Source of the DNA: Nocardia aurea
Lineage (GTDB): Bacteria > Actinomycetota > Actinomycetes > Mycobacteriales > Mycobacteriaceae
DNA: 64,000 bases
Direction of reading: 5' to 3'
NCBI RefSeq assembly: GCF_003123685.1
Contig: NZ_QCYJ01000130.1
Span: 248,001-312,000 of the forward strand
Part shown: in pieces, positions 1 to 7,710 of the stretch
Layout: each line of letters starts with the position of its first letter
Numbering within the stretch: position 1 is the stretch's first letter
Made by a program: the position numbers and the translations under genes
Notes under the pieces: model-generated
Database searches by the model: none
Seen by the model: the letters and a program-made list of their open reading frames with translations, nothing else
Told to the model about the DNA's origin: nothing

Positions 1-102
1 GAAGAGGATGCGTTCGGTAGTGGTGGTCTTACCGGCATCGATGTGGGCCATGATGCCGATGTTGCGGACCTTGTTCAGGTCGGTGAGCACGTCCTGTGCC
101 AC
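1..102 (-). CDS. fusA: elongation factor G, N-terminal fragment
   Basis: This is the first 34 codons of the translational GTPase EF-G, which moves tRNA and mRNA through the ribosome; the rest lies outside the window. The reading starts at a GTG and gives VAQDVLTDLNKVRNIGIMAH followed by the P-loop IDAGKTTTTER, which is diagnostic for EF-G. A GGGGAAG ribosome binding site lies 7 bases upstream. It is the third gene of the str operon, separated from rpsG by about 240 bases in which no gene or clear hairpin was found. Confidence 0.95.
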   Translation of the reverse strand, partial: MAQDVLTDLNKVRNIGIMAHIDAGKTTTTERILF

Positions 103-346
103 GGAAATCTTCCCCGCTCTGCTTGTCGTAGATCAGCTAGTTGGGATTTGTGTCTTCTGGTACGAGACCCTGTTCGGGTCATCGCTATGTCAACGCCGGA
201 AGCGACACCTGGGTGCCCCGCCCGACTGTATCGACCAGGCAGTTCCGTCGGGTCCTACGTGGTGGCGACTGGCTGCCGCCACCGGACCCCGACCGTTCCT
301 GCCGTGTGCCTTCCGGCGCCGACACCAGCGACGGGCCGGGATGGCA

Positions 347-817
347 TCACCAGCGGTAGTGCGCGAAGGCCCGGTTCGACTCGGCCATCTTGTGGGTGTC
401 CTCGCGACGCTTGACCGAAGCGCCGAGGCCGTTGCTGGCGTCGAGCAGTTCGTTGGCGAGACGCTCGACCATGGTCTTCTCACGACGAGCCCGCGAGTAG
501 TTGACCAGCCAGCGCAGCGCGAGGGTGTTGGAGCGGCCCGGACGAACCTCGACCGGCACCTGGTAGGTGGCGCCACCGACGCGGCGCGGCTTGACCTCGA
601 GTGCGGGCTTGACGTTGTCGAGCGCGCGCTTGAGGGTGACGACCGGATCGGTGCCGGTCTTCTCGCGAGCCTGCTCCAGCGCGCCGTAGACGATGCGCTC
701 GGCGGTGGACTTCTTGCCGTCCAGCAGGATCTTGTTGACCAGCTGAGTGACCAGCGGCGACCCGTAGACCGGGTCGTTGATCAGCGGACGCTTGGGTGCG
801 GGGCCCTTGCGTGGCAT
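347..817 (-). CDS. rpsG: 30S ribosomal protein S7
   Basis: S7 organises the 3' domain of 16S rRNA and contacts the E site of the small subunit. The protein has the full family length (156 residues) and the typical actinobacterial start MPRKGPAPKR and end NRAFAHYRW. It begins one base after the stop codon of rpsL, so the two genes are almost certainly translationally coupled in the str operon rpsL-rpsG-fusA. S7 is the usual feedback repressor of this operon in bacteria, but no binding element was identified here. Confidence 0.98.
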   Translation of the reverse strand: MPRKGPAPKRPLINDPVYGSPLVTQLVNKILLDGKKSTAERIVYGALEQAREKTGTDPVVTLKRALDNVKPALEVKPRRVGGATYQVPVEVRPGRSNTLALRWLVNYSRARREKTMVERLANELLDASNGLGASVKRREDTHKMAESNRAFAHYRW

Positions 818-818
818 A

Positions 819-1193
819 TCAGCTCTTCTCCTTCTTGGCGCCGTAACGGCTGCGGGCCTGCTTGCGGTTCTTCACGCCCTGGGTGTCGAGCGAGCCGCGG
901 ATGATCTTGTAACGAACGCCGGGGAGGTCCTTCACACGACCGCCGCGCACGAGCACCATCGAGTGCTCCTGCAGGTTGTGGCCTTCACCCGGGATGTACG
1001 CCGTGACCTCGACCGCGCTGGTCAGGCGAACACGCGCGACCTTGCGCAGCGCGGAGTTCGGCTTCTTCGGGGTCGTGGTGTACACGCGGGTGCACACGCC
1101 TCGACGCTGCGGGCTCCCCTTCAGGGCCGCGGTCTTGGTCTTGGAGACCTTGTCCTGGCGACCCTTGCGGACCAGCTGGTTGATGGTTGGCAT
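819..1193 (-). CDS. rpsL: 30S ribosomal protein S12
   Basis: S12 lies at the decoding centre and controls translational accuracy. The 124 residues match the family from MPTINQLVRKGR to the basic tail. The two lysines whose substitution gives streptomycin resistance, K43 in TTTPKKPNS and K88 in GGRVKDL, are both present, so the protein predicts a streptomycin-sensitive target. It is the first gene of the str operon. The start is preceded by AAGGAAAG at suitable spacing. Confidence 0.98.
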   Translation of the reverse strand: MPTINQLVRKGRQDKVSKTKTAALKGSPQRRGVCTRVYTTTPKKPNSALRKVARVRLTSAVEVTAYIPGEGHNLQEHSMVLVRGGRVKDLPGVRYKIIRGSLDTQGVKNRKQARSRYGAKKEKS

Positions 1194-1469
1194 AGACCGG
1201 CTTTCCTTATTAGTAACGCGGTGTCTGGAACTTCATGTCTGTTCAGTTGGCGGCATTCCCGGGTCCTGGCTCGCGCCCGTCGGACCGACGTTCATCCCGC
1301 TTTCATCGAGCCTTCACTCGCACGTCCGACCACGTTTCTCGCGTCCCGAGGTCGGGCGTGTCGTGCGCCATGCGTATCCCGGAATCCAGGCACGCCGGAG
1401 AGGTCGGCCGCTTTCGCTGGCTTACGTCAGAGCACGAATTTGCCCGCAAGGTTCCGGGCACAGCGATCC

Positions 1470-1499
1470 ACGATACTCGTGGTTGCGCTACAGGGTCAA
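1470..1499 (-). promoter_or_regulatory. probable str operon promoter
   Basis: On the minus strand a -35 box TTGACC (1494-1499) and a -10 box TATCGT (1470-1475) are separated by 18 bases. This would start transcription near 1463 and give an untranslated leader of about 270 bases before rpsL. Nothing else was found in the 328-base gap between rpsL and the upstream lipoprotein gene. The call rests on box similarity and position only. Confidence 0.55.
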
Positions 1500-1521
1500 A
1501 GTGGGTCCACGACCGACACGC

Positions 1522-2064
1522 CTAGCGGGCCAGATTCAAGGTCAGCTCGACCAGTTTCTTGGCCGCCGCGCACGGATCGGGATGGGCCGAACCCGCCCGG
1601 TAGTTGATCCACCACCCCACCACACCGGTATCGGCGGCGCTCGCGGTGACCCCGCAGGAGTCGGGATCGTTGGGCCTGCGCGTCTCCAGTGAACGTCGGC
1701 CCTGCACGGTGATATTCCCGGTCGTGTAGCCCAGTTTGTCGTTGGTGGCCTTCTCGTTGTTCAGCGACCCGATCTCGTACCAGTTCAGGGTGACCATGGC
1801 ATTGCCGCCCGGCGCGTCCTCGACATCCCACATGCACACCGCGCCGTTGAACGAACCGCTGACGTAGGTGGCGTCGCCGACCGCCTCGCCGATCTTCTCC
1901 TGTTCGACCACTTCGCATTCGCGCAGCAACTTGTCGAAATTGGTGTTCACCGACTGACTTCCACCCGCGGGGTAGGCGGTTCCCGAGATCGTCTGACCGC
2001 ATCCCGCCGCGGTGGCGGCCAGCGCCAGCGCGGTGACCGCGATTCCCGCTCGTCTGCCGATCAT
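1522..2064 (-). CDS. DUF3558 family lipoprotein
   Basis: This is a secreted lipoprotein of the DUF3558 family, which is common in Nocardia and mycobacteria and has no established function. It has a short basic start, a hydrophobic stretch and the lipobox TAAGC, so the mature protein should carry a lipidated cysteine on the outer face of the membrane. The mature part has scattered cysteines (CEVVEQ, VCMWDV, DSCGV, DPCAA) and the usual tryptophan-containing core. The chosen ATG has AGAGG 8 bases upstream; another ATG 15 bases earlier overlaps the stop of the preceding gene as ATGA. It forms a pair with a second DUF3558 gene just upstream. Confidence 0.8.
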   Translation of the reverse strand: MIGRRAGIAVTALALAATAAGCGQTISGTAYPAGGSQSVNTNFDKLLRECEVVEQEKIGEAVGDATYVSGSFNGAVCMWDVEDAPGGNAMVTLNWYEIGSLNNEKATNDKLGYTTGNITVQGRRSLETRRPNDPDSCGVTASAADTGVVGWWINYRAGSAHPDPCAAAKKLVELTLNLAR

Positions 2065-2075
2065 CGCCACGCCTC

Positions 2076-2600
2076 TCATTTCAACCGCTGCACGGTCAGT
2101 TCGGCCAGCTTGTAGGTCTTGTCGCACGGATTGCCCGTCGCCTGGAAGATCCCGTAGGACATCGACCACTCGAAGAAGTCGTCGTCGAGCTGGATCGCCA
2201 GATCGCAGACCGTTCCGCTCGGGTCGAGCGCGCGCCAGCCGGGATGCCCGCCGACCTCGATGGTGTCGGGCGCGCGGCCGACACTGGTCACCCACGCCTT
2301 CTCCCGATCGATCGGGCTGCCACGGTAGGAGGCGAAGGTCACGCTGGGCGAGGACAACCCGGCCGACTGCCAGTTGCAGCCCGTCGAATTCTTGAAGACG
2401 CGCGAGACCTGCCCGAGCCCCGCGATATCGCGCACTTCGTCGTCGGTGACGTGACCGCACTCCCCCACGAACGGGCCGAGCGAGGCGACCTTCGGCGGCG
2501 GGCGTAGCGGGGCGGAATCGCCCGAGTCACCGTCCGAGCCGCAGGCCGACAGCACCAGCGTCAGAGCCATACCGGTGAGGAGCGCCGACGAGATCCGCAT
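2076..2600 (-). CDS. DUF3558 family lipoprotein
   Basis: The product is a second DUF3558 lipoprotein of 174 residues. The signal peptide MRISSALLTGMALTLVLSAC ends in a clear lipobox (LSAC), followed by a flexible acidic-serine linker. The core shows the family pattern of paired cysteines (GECGHV, TGCNW, TVCDL, NPCDK). Its stop overlaps or nearly touches the start of the next DUF3558 gene, so the two are probably cotranscribed paralogues. Function is unknown; surface exposure is inferred from the lipobox. Confidence 0.85.
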   Translation of the reverse strand: MRISSALLTGMALTLVLSACGSDGDSGDSAPLRPPPKVASLGPFVGECGHVTDDEVRDIAGLGQVSRVFKNSTGCNWQSAGLSSPSVTFASYRGSPIDREKAWVTSVGRAPDTIEVGGHPGWRALDPSGTVCDLAIQLDDDFFEWSMSYGIFQATGNPCDKTYKLAELTVQRLK

Positions 2601-2657
2601 GCCGTGAACTCTACTGTGTTCGGCGCGACCGCCTCCGGCGCCGCTGTCGCCCGATCG

Positions 2658-3452
2658 TCACTGCACCAGTGCGACATGCTCGCGATGCTCACCGTGCCCC
2701 CGATGGTCACCGTGCGCCCGCCCGTGTCCGCGCCTGCCGTCGCCGTGGCGCGCGGGCGGGTGCTGCCGGTACGCGCCGACGGTCATGGTGACCAGGTGCA
2801 GGCTGCTGCGCGCGGGATCGTTCAGCGGCGGGACGAGCAGGGTCGGCATGCCGACGTCGACGGCGACGCCGTCTCGGGACGGCCGGTCCCCCACCATCAG
2901 CGTGTGCTCTGCCCCGGTGCCGAGTTCGTCGAGTGCCAGCCGGAATATGGCCGGATCCGGTTTCTGGACACCGCGTTCGCAGGACAGGACGAAACTGTCG
3001 ACGTGATCGAGCAGTCCGGCGCGGTCGAAGACGGGCCTGATGTCGAAATGGATATTGCTCAGCACGCCGATCGCGCACCCGTGTTCGGCGAGGGCCGACA
3101 GAGTTCGCGCGGCGTCGACGGCGAACAGGTTGTAGGCGGGGTCCGATTCGACGGCCCAGAGTTCGTCGGCGAGTTCGTCATCCAGACCGGCCGCGACGAA
3201 AACCCCGTAGTAGGTGTCGCGGTGCCGTTCGGCGCTGGTATTGCCGAGCGGGGATCGCAGTCGTGTCAGCAATTCGGGCGTGTGGATGGACCGCAGCACC
3301 GAGGCGACGGCGAGGTCGTCGTGGTCGCGTCCGACGCGGCGCAGGGCCTCGCGGACCCATTGCGACGGTGTGAGTTCGCAGACCAGGGTGCCGCGCCAGT
3401 CGAAGACGACCGCTCGAATGTCATGGGCGCGTGGATCATCGGATGTGGGCAT
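2658..3452 (-). CDS. HAD-superfamily hydrolase-like protein with His-rich tail
   Basis: The protein has a haloacid-dehalogenase fold with a cap. Motif I reads VVFDWRGTLV, motif II VLSN, motif III QKPDP and motif IV MVGDRPSRD. The nucleophile Asp (D18) is present, but the residue two positions later, normally the acid/base Asp of phosphatases, is Arg. The last 30 or so residues form a tail rich in His, Gly and Arg (for example GRRGHGRAHGDHRGHGEHRE), which could bind metal. The start was set at MPTSDDP because residues before it do not resemble the family. The substrate is unknown, and it may be a catalytically weak member. Confidence 0.75.
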   Translation of the reverse strand: MPTSDDPRAHDIRAVVFDWRGTLVCELTPSQWVREALRRVGRDHDDLAVASVLRSIHTPELLTRLRSPLGNTSAERHRDTYYGVFVAAGLDDELADELWAVESDPAYNLFAVDAARTLSALAEHGCAIGVLSNIHFDIRPVFDRAGLLDHVDSFVLSCERGVQKPDPAIFRLALDELGTGAEHTLMVGDRPSRDGVAVDVGMPTLLVPPLNDPARSSLHLVTMTVGAYRQHPPARHGDGRRGHGRAHGDHRGHGEHREHVALVQ

Positions 3453-3520
3453 GATGGCGTGAACCCTACGAGCGCGTGGCGCGGAAACCGGAATCGGGCA
3501 GTGCCGCGCCGACATCCGGG

Positions 3521-4699
3521 CTAGAGATTGCCCCTGGCGTCCTGTTCGCGTTCTATCGCCTGGAACAGCGCTTTGAAATTACCCTTGCCGAAACCCAGCG
3601 ACCCGTGCCGCTCTATCAGTTCGAAGAAGACGGTCGGACGGTCCCCGACGGGTTTGGTGAATATCTGGAGCAGGTAACCGTCCTCGTCGCGGTCGACCAG
3701 GATGCCGCGTCGCCGCAATTCCTCCACGGGAACCCGCACGTGACCGATGCGGGCCCGTAATTCCGGATCGGAATAGTAGGCGTCGGGGGTGTCGAGGAAT
3801 TCGACACCTTCGCGGCGCAGGGCATCGACACTGTTCAGGATGTCGCCGGTGGCCAAGGCGATGTGCTGGACGCCCGGACCGCGATAGAAGTCGAGATACT
3901 CGTCGATCTGCGAGCGCTTCTTACCGACGGCGGGCTCGTTCAGCGGGAACTTCACCCGATGATTGCCGTTCGCCACGACCTTGCTCATCAGCGCCGAATA
4001 CTCGGTGGCGATATCGTCGCCGACGAATTCGGCCATATTCGTGAAGCCCATGACGCGGTGGTAGAAGTCCACCCAGCGATCCATCATGCCGAGTTCGACA
4101 TTGCCCACCACGTGGTCGATGGCCTGGAACAGCCGGGCCGGACGGCCCGCGCGCGGTTCGTAGCCGGAACCGCGCGCCACATACCCGGGCAGATACGGTC
4201 CGTCGTAGCGCGACCGATCGACCAGCGTATGCCTGGTCTCGCCGTAGGTCGCCAGCGCGGCGAGGCGCACGGTGCCGAATTCGTCGCTCTCGTCGTGCGG
4301 TTCGACCAGGATCGTCGCGCCGTGCGCGCGCGCCCATTCCACACAGCGGTCCAGCTCCGCCACCTCCAGCGCGATATCCACGACGCCGTCGCCGTGGCGA
4401 TCGTGGTGGGCGACCAGTGCGCTGCCCGGATCGACCGCGCCGCGCACCACGAAGCGGGCCGCGCCGCTGCGCAGGACGAACGCCTTGTGGTCGCGGTTTC
4501 CCGTCTCGGGACCGGAGTAGGCCTCCAGCGTCATGCCGAAGGCCGATTGCAGGAAATGCGCGGTCTGGGTGGCATTGCCGACCACCCAGACCAGGGCGTC
4601 CCAGCCGATGACGGGAAACGGGTCGACGCGGACGTCGTGGTCGACCAGACCGACGAGTCCACGCGGTGAACCGGCGGAAGGCAGCTGTTCGATGGTCAT
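3521..4699 (-). CDS. hppD: 4-hydroxyphenylpyruvate dioxygenase
   Basis: This Fe(II) enzyme converts 4-hydroxyphenylpyruvate to homogentisate in tyrosine catabolism. The 392-residue protein has the two-domain vicinal-oxygen-chelate layout. The three iron ligands can be placed at H196 (AIDHVVGN), H279 (GVQHIAL) and E360 (VFFELIERHG). The C-terminal segment GSLGFGKGNFKALFQAIE, which closes the active site in this family, is intact. The frame stays open upstream, but the family begins at MTIEQLP. It is divergent from an Lrp-type regulator, with repeated operator-like sequences between them. No other tyrosine-degradation gene is adjacent. Confidence 0.93.
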   Translation of the reverse strand: MTIEQLPSAGSPRGLVGLVDHDVRVDPFPVIGWDALVWVVGNATQTAHFLQSAFGMTLEAYSGPETGNRDHKAFVLRSGAARFVVRGAVDPGSALVAHHDRHGDGVVDIALEVAELDRCVEWARAHGATILVEPHDESDEFGTVRLAALATYGETRHTLVDRSRYDGPYLPGYVARGSGYEPRAGRPARLFQAIDHVVGNVELGMMDRWVDFYHRVMGFTNMAEFVGDDIATEYSALMSKVVANGNHRVKFPLNEPAVGKKRSQIDEYLDFYRGPGVQHIALATGDILNSVDALRREGVEFLDTPDAYYSDPELRARIGHVRVPVEELRRRGILVDRDEDGYLLQIFTKPVGDRPTVFFELIERHGSLGFGKGNFKALFQAIEREQDARGNL

Positions 4700-4765
4700 G
4701 CGACCAAGGAAATCCGGTCGACCGTCGCTGGGCAACCGCCCCCGGTTTCGGTGAACAGTGTGGCG

Positions 4766-4810
4766 AATTCGACTAGCGGAACACCGATTATGCTGGACAA
4801 TTCGACTAGC
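4766..4810. promoter_or_regulatory. direct repeats in the hppD / Lrp-regulator intergenic region
   Basis: The 12-base sequence AATTCGACTAGC occurs exactly twice, at 4766-4777 and 4799-4810. The repeats start 33 bases apart, about three turns of the helix, so both sites would lie on the same DNA face. Lrp/AsnC proteins bind such phased sites as oligomers. The placement between the divergent dioxygenase and regulator genes suggests control of both. The repeats are seen; the binding is inferred. Confidence 0.55.
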
Positions 4811-4852
4811 ACGGGCCGGACAGCCGGTAACCGCGTCCCACAGGAGGCCGTC

Positions 4853-5371
4853 ATGTCTCGAACACCGGCGAAACTGGATGAACTCGACCTGGCGATACTC
4901 GCCGCGATGCACGAGTACCAGAAAGCGGGAATCCTGGAATTGTCGCGCCGGACCAGGGTCGCCCGCGCCACCGTCCAGTCCAGGATCGGCCGGATGGAGG
5001 AGTCGGGCGTCATCGCCTCCTACGATCCGCAGATCGACGTCACCGCAGCGGGTTTCGATGTCCAGGCATTCGTCACGCTGGAGATAGCGCAGGGCGCGCT
5101 CGACCTGGTCGCGGCCGAATTGGACGCCATCCCCGGGGTGCTGGAGGCGTACGCGACCACCGGCTCCGGCGATGTCCTGTGCCGGATCGGCGCGGATTCG
5201 CACGCCGGATTGCAGACAGTGCTGCTCAGTATCGATCGCACCAGTTCGGTGGTGCGATCGCACAGTGTCATCGTGCTGTCGACGGTGGTGCCCCGGCGGT
5301 CCCTGCCGCTGTTGCGCACCCTCGCGCCGACGTACAGCAGCAAGGCGCCCGCGTATCGGTCGTCCGAGTGA
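4853..5371 (+). CDS. Lrp/AsnC family transcriptional regulator
   Basis: This 172-residue regulator has an N-terminal winged helix (LDELDLAILAAM through ARATVQSRIGRMEESGVI) and a C-terminal RAM ligand-binding domain (AFVTLEIAQG, then TGSGDVLCRI). The chosen ATG has AGGAGG 5 bases upstream, which makes the longer in-frame start unlikely. Divergence from hppD and the phased repeats between them suggest it senses an aromatic amino acid or a product of tyrosine breakdown and controls hppD. That role is inferred from position. Confidence 0.9.
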   Translation: MSRTPAKLDELDLAILAAMHEYQKAGILELSRRTRVARATVQSRIGRMEESGVIASYDPQIDVTAAGFDVQAFVTLEIAQGALDLVAAELDAIPGVLEAYATTGSGDVLCRIGADSHAGLQTVLLSIDRTSSVVRSHSVIVLSTVVPRRSLPLLRTLAPTYSSKAPAYRSSE

Positions 5372-5446
5372 CCGGCCCACGCGGACATTCCCGACCCGCG
5401 AGGACGGGAACCCGACCGAATCGCGGGACAATGCCCGCCGTGCTCG

Positions 5447-6559
5447 TCAGACCCGCAGATCCTCCCCGGGTTCGAGTATCTCCACGCTCGGTTCCCTGTC
5501 ACCCTCGGTGAACGCGAGCAGCGCGTGCGCCTCGGCCTCGACATCGCGGCGTTCGGCCGCCGACCACTCCCGGTTCGGCGTGATCCGCAATCGCGCGGCC
5601 GGCCCCTTCGGGAAGACCTTGTACAGCCCGGCGACGTAACCGTCGAGCAACACCGGCGCGACGGCGGTCGCGAACGCGCGCAACGGCGTGCCCTGACCCT
5701 GCGGAACGATCCTGGTCCGGTCCTGGTGTGAGAGCACGGCGTTGTCGTACCACCCGAGCAGGCGCACCGGCGCGGGCAGATCCGGATCGGCGAGTTCGGC
5801 GTCGGCGAGATCGTAGAGGGTGCGGCCGCGATCGTCGGTGTAGGCGCGCAGTCGATCACCGAGGGTGTCGAGCGCGGGTTTGATCCCGGTGAGTTTGGAC
5901 CAGGTCTGCATATCCGCGGTCGACGCGGGACCGAACGCGCGCAGATAGCGAACGAGCAACTCCGCCAACGGATAGTCCGCGTCCAGCGGCGCGCCCAACC
6001 ACGGTTGCACCCGCGACCAGATCGGCCTGCTGTTGTTCTTCCACTTCCCGCGCGGCGGGGTCTGCAAGACCGGCAGTTGGTACAGCCACGCCTGGAGCAC
6101 GGCTCCGGCGTCGCGGTCCGGGTAGAGCCGCGCGGCCTCGGCTCGCATATCCGCAGCCGACATCGGTACGTCGCCCAGGACCGCCTCTCCGTGCGCGCGT
6201 ACCTCGTCGGGGTCGAGTCCGACCATCGCGCCGAAGTTGAAACCCTTACGGAACGGCACCTTTTCGAGTTCGGGCTGGATATGCGGCGCGATGCGCAAGG
6301 CGTCGGGTGGGGTCACCAGGTGAATGGTGCCGCGCATCAGCGTGATCCGGACCAGCGAACGATCATCGAGTCCCGCCGACACCGTCTCGGGGTCGAAATC
6401 GGCAATGCGACTCCACAATCCGGTGAACGGCGGTGGTACGTCCTGGGCCTGGAGGCCGATGAGGTGGTCACACATCTCGGCGACGGTCAGCGCCGAGCGT
6501 TCCAGCAGATGCTGGCGGGCGAGCAGGGTGCGATTCAGCACCCGATTCGACAGCTTCAT
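5447..6559 (-). CDS. winged-helix DNA-binding protein, AlkZ/HTH_42 family
   Basis: The 370-residue protein belongs to the HTH_42 (YcaQ/AlkZ) superfamily of tandem winged-helix proteins, which includes DNA glycosylases that act on alkylated or crosslinked DNA. The motif LIGLQAQDVPPP contains the Q-x-Q pair that marks the AlkZ branch; the YcaQ/AlkX branch has Q-x-D. Other family signatures are MRGTIHLV, AFGPASTADMQTWS and LLDGYVAGLYK. The start at MKLSNRVL matches the usual N-terminus. Glycosylase activity is plausible but not shown, since many members are uncharacterised. It is followed on the same strand by no obvious partner. Confidence 0.8.
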   Translation of the reverse strand: MKLSNRVLNRTLLARQHLLERSALTVAEMCDHLIGLQAQDVPPPFTGLWSRIADFDPETVSAGLDDRSLVRITLMRGTIHLVTPPDALRIAPHIQPELEKVPFRKGFNFGAMVGLDPDEVRAHGEAVLGDVPMSAADMRAEAARLYPDRDAGAVLQAWLYQLPVLQTPPRGKWKNNSRPIWSRVQPWLGAPLDADYPLAELLVRYLRAFGPASTADMQTWSKLTGIKPALDTLGDRLRAYTDDRGRTLYDLADAELADPDLPAPVRLLGWYDNAVLSHQDRTRIVPQGQGTPLRAFATAVAPVLLDGYVAGLYKVFPKGPAARLRITPNREWSAAERRDVEAEAHALLAFTEGDREPSVEILEPGEDLRV

Positions 6560-6634
6560 GATGGGATCACCGTACTCGCGGGCCGATTCCGCGACGAGGG
6601 TGATCGGCCGCGCCAGACCGATCACCCACCGCGA

Positions 6635-7609
6635 TCAGCGCACCGCGACGACGACCTTGCCCTTGGCCGTGCGGTTGTCGAGCGAGGCGACGGCGGCCGC
6701 GGCGTCTTCGAGCGGATGGACCACCGGCAGCGGCGCCGCGATCTTGCCCGACGCGAGCAACGGCTCCACCTCGGCCCACTGTTCGCGCAGGTAGCCCGGA
6801 TGCGTCAGCACCCATTCGCCCCACGCCGCGCCGGTCACCTCGACGTTCTTCAGCAGCAGACGATTCACCTTGACGGTGGGGATCTCGCCCGCGGTGAATC
6901 CGACCACGAGCAGCCTGCCCGCGGGCGCCAGCGACCTGACGCTGTCGGTGAAACGATCACCGCCCACCGGATCGAGCACGATATCGACGCCGCGTCCGTC
7001 GGTCAGTTCCTTCACCGCGGCCAGCCAGCCGTCGGTCAGCACCACGTCGGTGGCGCCGTTGGCCCGCGCGACCTCGGCCTTCTCCTCGGTACTCACCACG
7101 GCGATCACCCGGCCCGCGCCCAGCGCGACGGCCATCCGCGTCGTCGAGGTGCCGATCCCGCCCGCGGCGCCGTGCACGAGCACGGTTTCGCCCGGCGCCA
7201 GCCTGCCGCGGGTGCGTAGGCAGAAATGCACCGTCAGATCGTTGAAGAGAATGCCCGCCCCGGCCTCGAGGGAGATGTTGTCCGGGAGCTTGAACACCAT
7301 CTCCGCCGGTGTCACCGCGACCTCGGCGACCGCGTTGCCGAGCATGGTCAGCGCCACCACCCGGTCGCCCGGCGCCACGTGCGAACCCTCGGGAGCCTCG
7401 CGCACGACACCCGCGACCTCACCGCCGACGACGAACGGAAGGCCCGGATCCATCTGGTACTGCCCCCGGGTCATCAGCACGTCGGGAAAGGCCACCCCCG
7501 CCGCGTGCACATCGATGACGACTGCCCCTTCGTATCCGGCGGGCTCGGGGATCTCGACGATCTCGATCGCTTCCGGACCCTTCAGTTCGGCGACTCGGGC
7601 TGCACGCAT
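6635..7609 (-). CDS. NADPH:quinone oxidoreductase-like MDR protein
   Basis: This is a medium-chain dehydrogenase/reductase of the zinc-free quinone oxidoreductase type, 324 residues long. The N-terminal GroES-like domain shows PFVVGGEVAGVV, and the Rossmann domain shows the nucleotide motif VHGAAGGIGT followed by TRMAVALGA. The catalytic-zinc cysteine and histidine of alcohol dehydrogenases are not in place, which fits the quinone or enone reductase branch. The C-terminus ends NRTAKGKVVVAV, typical for the group. It probably reduces a quinone or unsaturated carbonyl with NADPH; the natural substrate is unknown. Confidence 0.85.
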   Translation of the reverse strand: MRAARVAELKGPEAIEIVEIPEPAGYEGAVVIDVHAAGVAFPDVLMTRGQYQMDPGLPFVVGGEVAGVVREAPEGSHVAPGDRVVALTMLGNAVAEVAVTPAEMVFKLPDNISLEAGAGILFNDLTVHFCLRTRGRLAPGETVLVHGAAGGIGTSTTRMAVALGAGRVIAVVSTEEKAEVARANGATDVVLTDGWLAAVKELTDGRGVDIVLDPVGGDRFTDSVRSLAPAGRLLVVGFTAGEIPTVKVNRLLLKNVEVTGAAWGEWVLTHPGYLREQWAEVEPLLASGKIAAPLPVVHPLEDAAAAVASLDNRTAKGKVVVAVR

Positions 7610-7710
7610 ACGACGACCTCTCTGTCCACGACGCCACCGCGGCGTCGCGATCCAACCTATCCGCGGCGGCGCACCGCACTCAACGAGCCGCGCGCACGGT
7701 CACGAGTCCA

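Noticed and set aside
4700..5431. N-terminal extension of the hppD frame
   Set aside because: It lies antisense to the Lrp-type regulator, and hppD homology begins at MTIEQLP.
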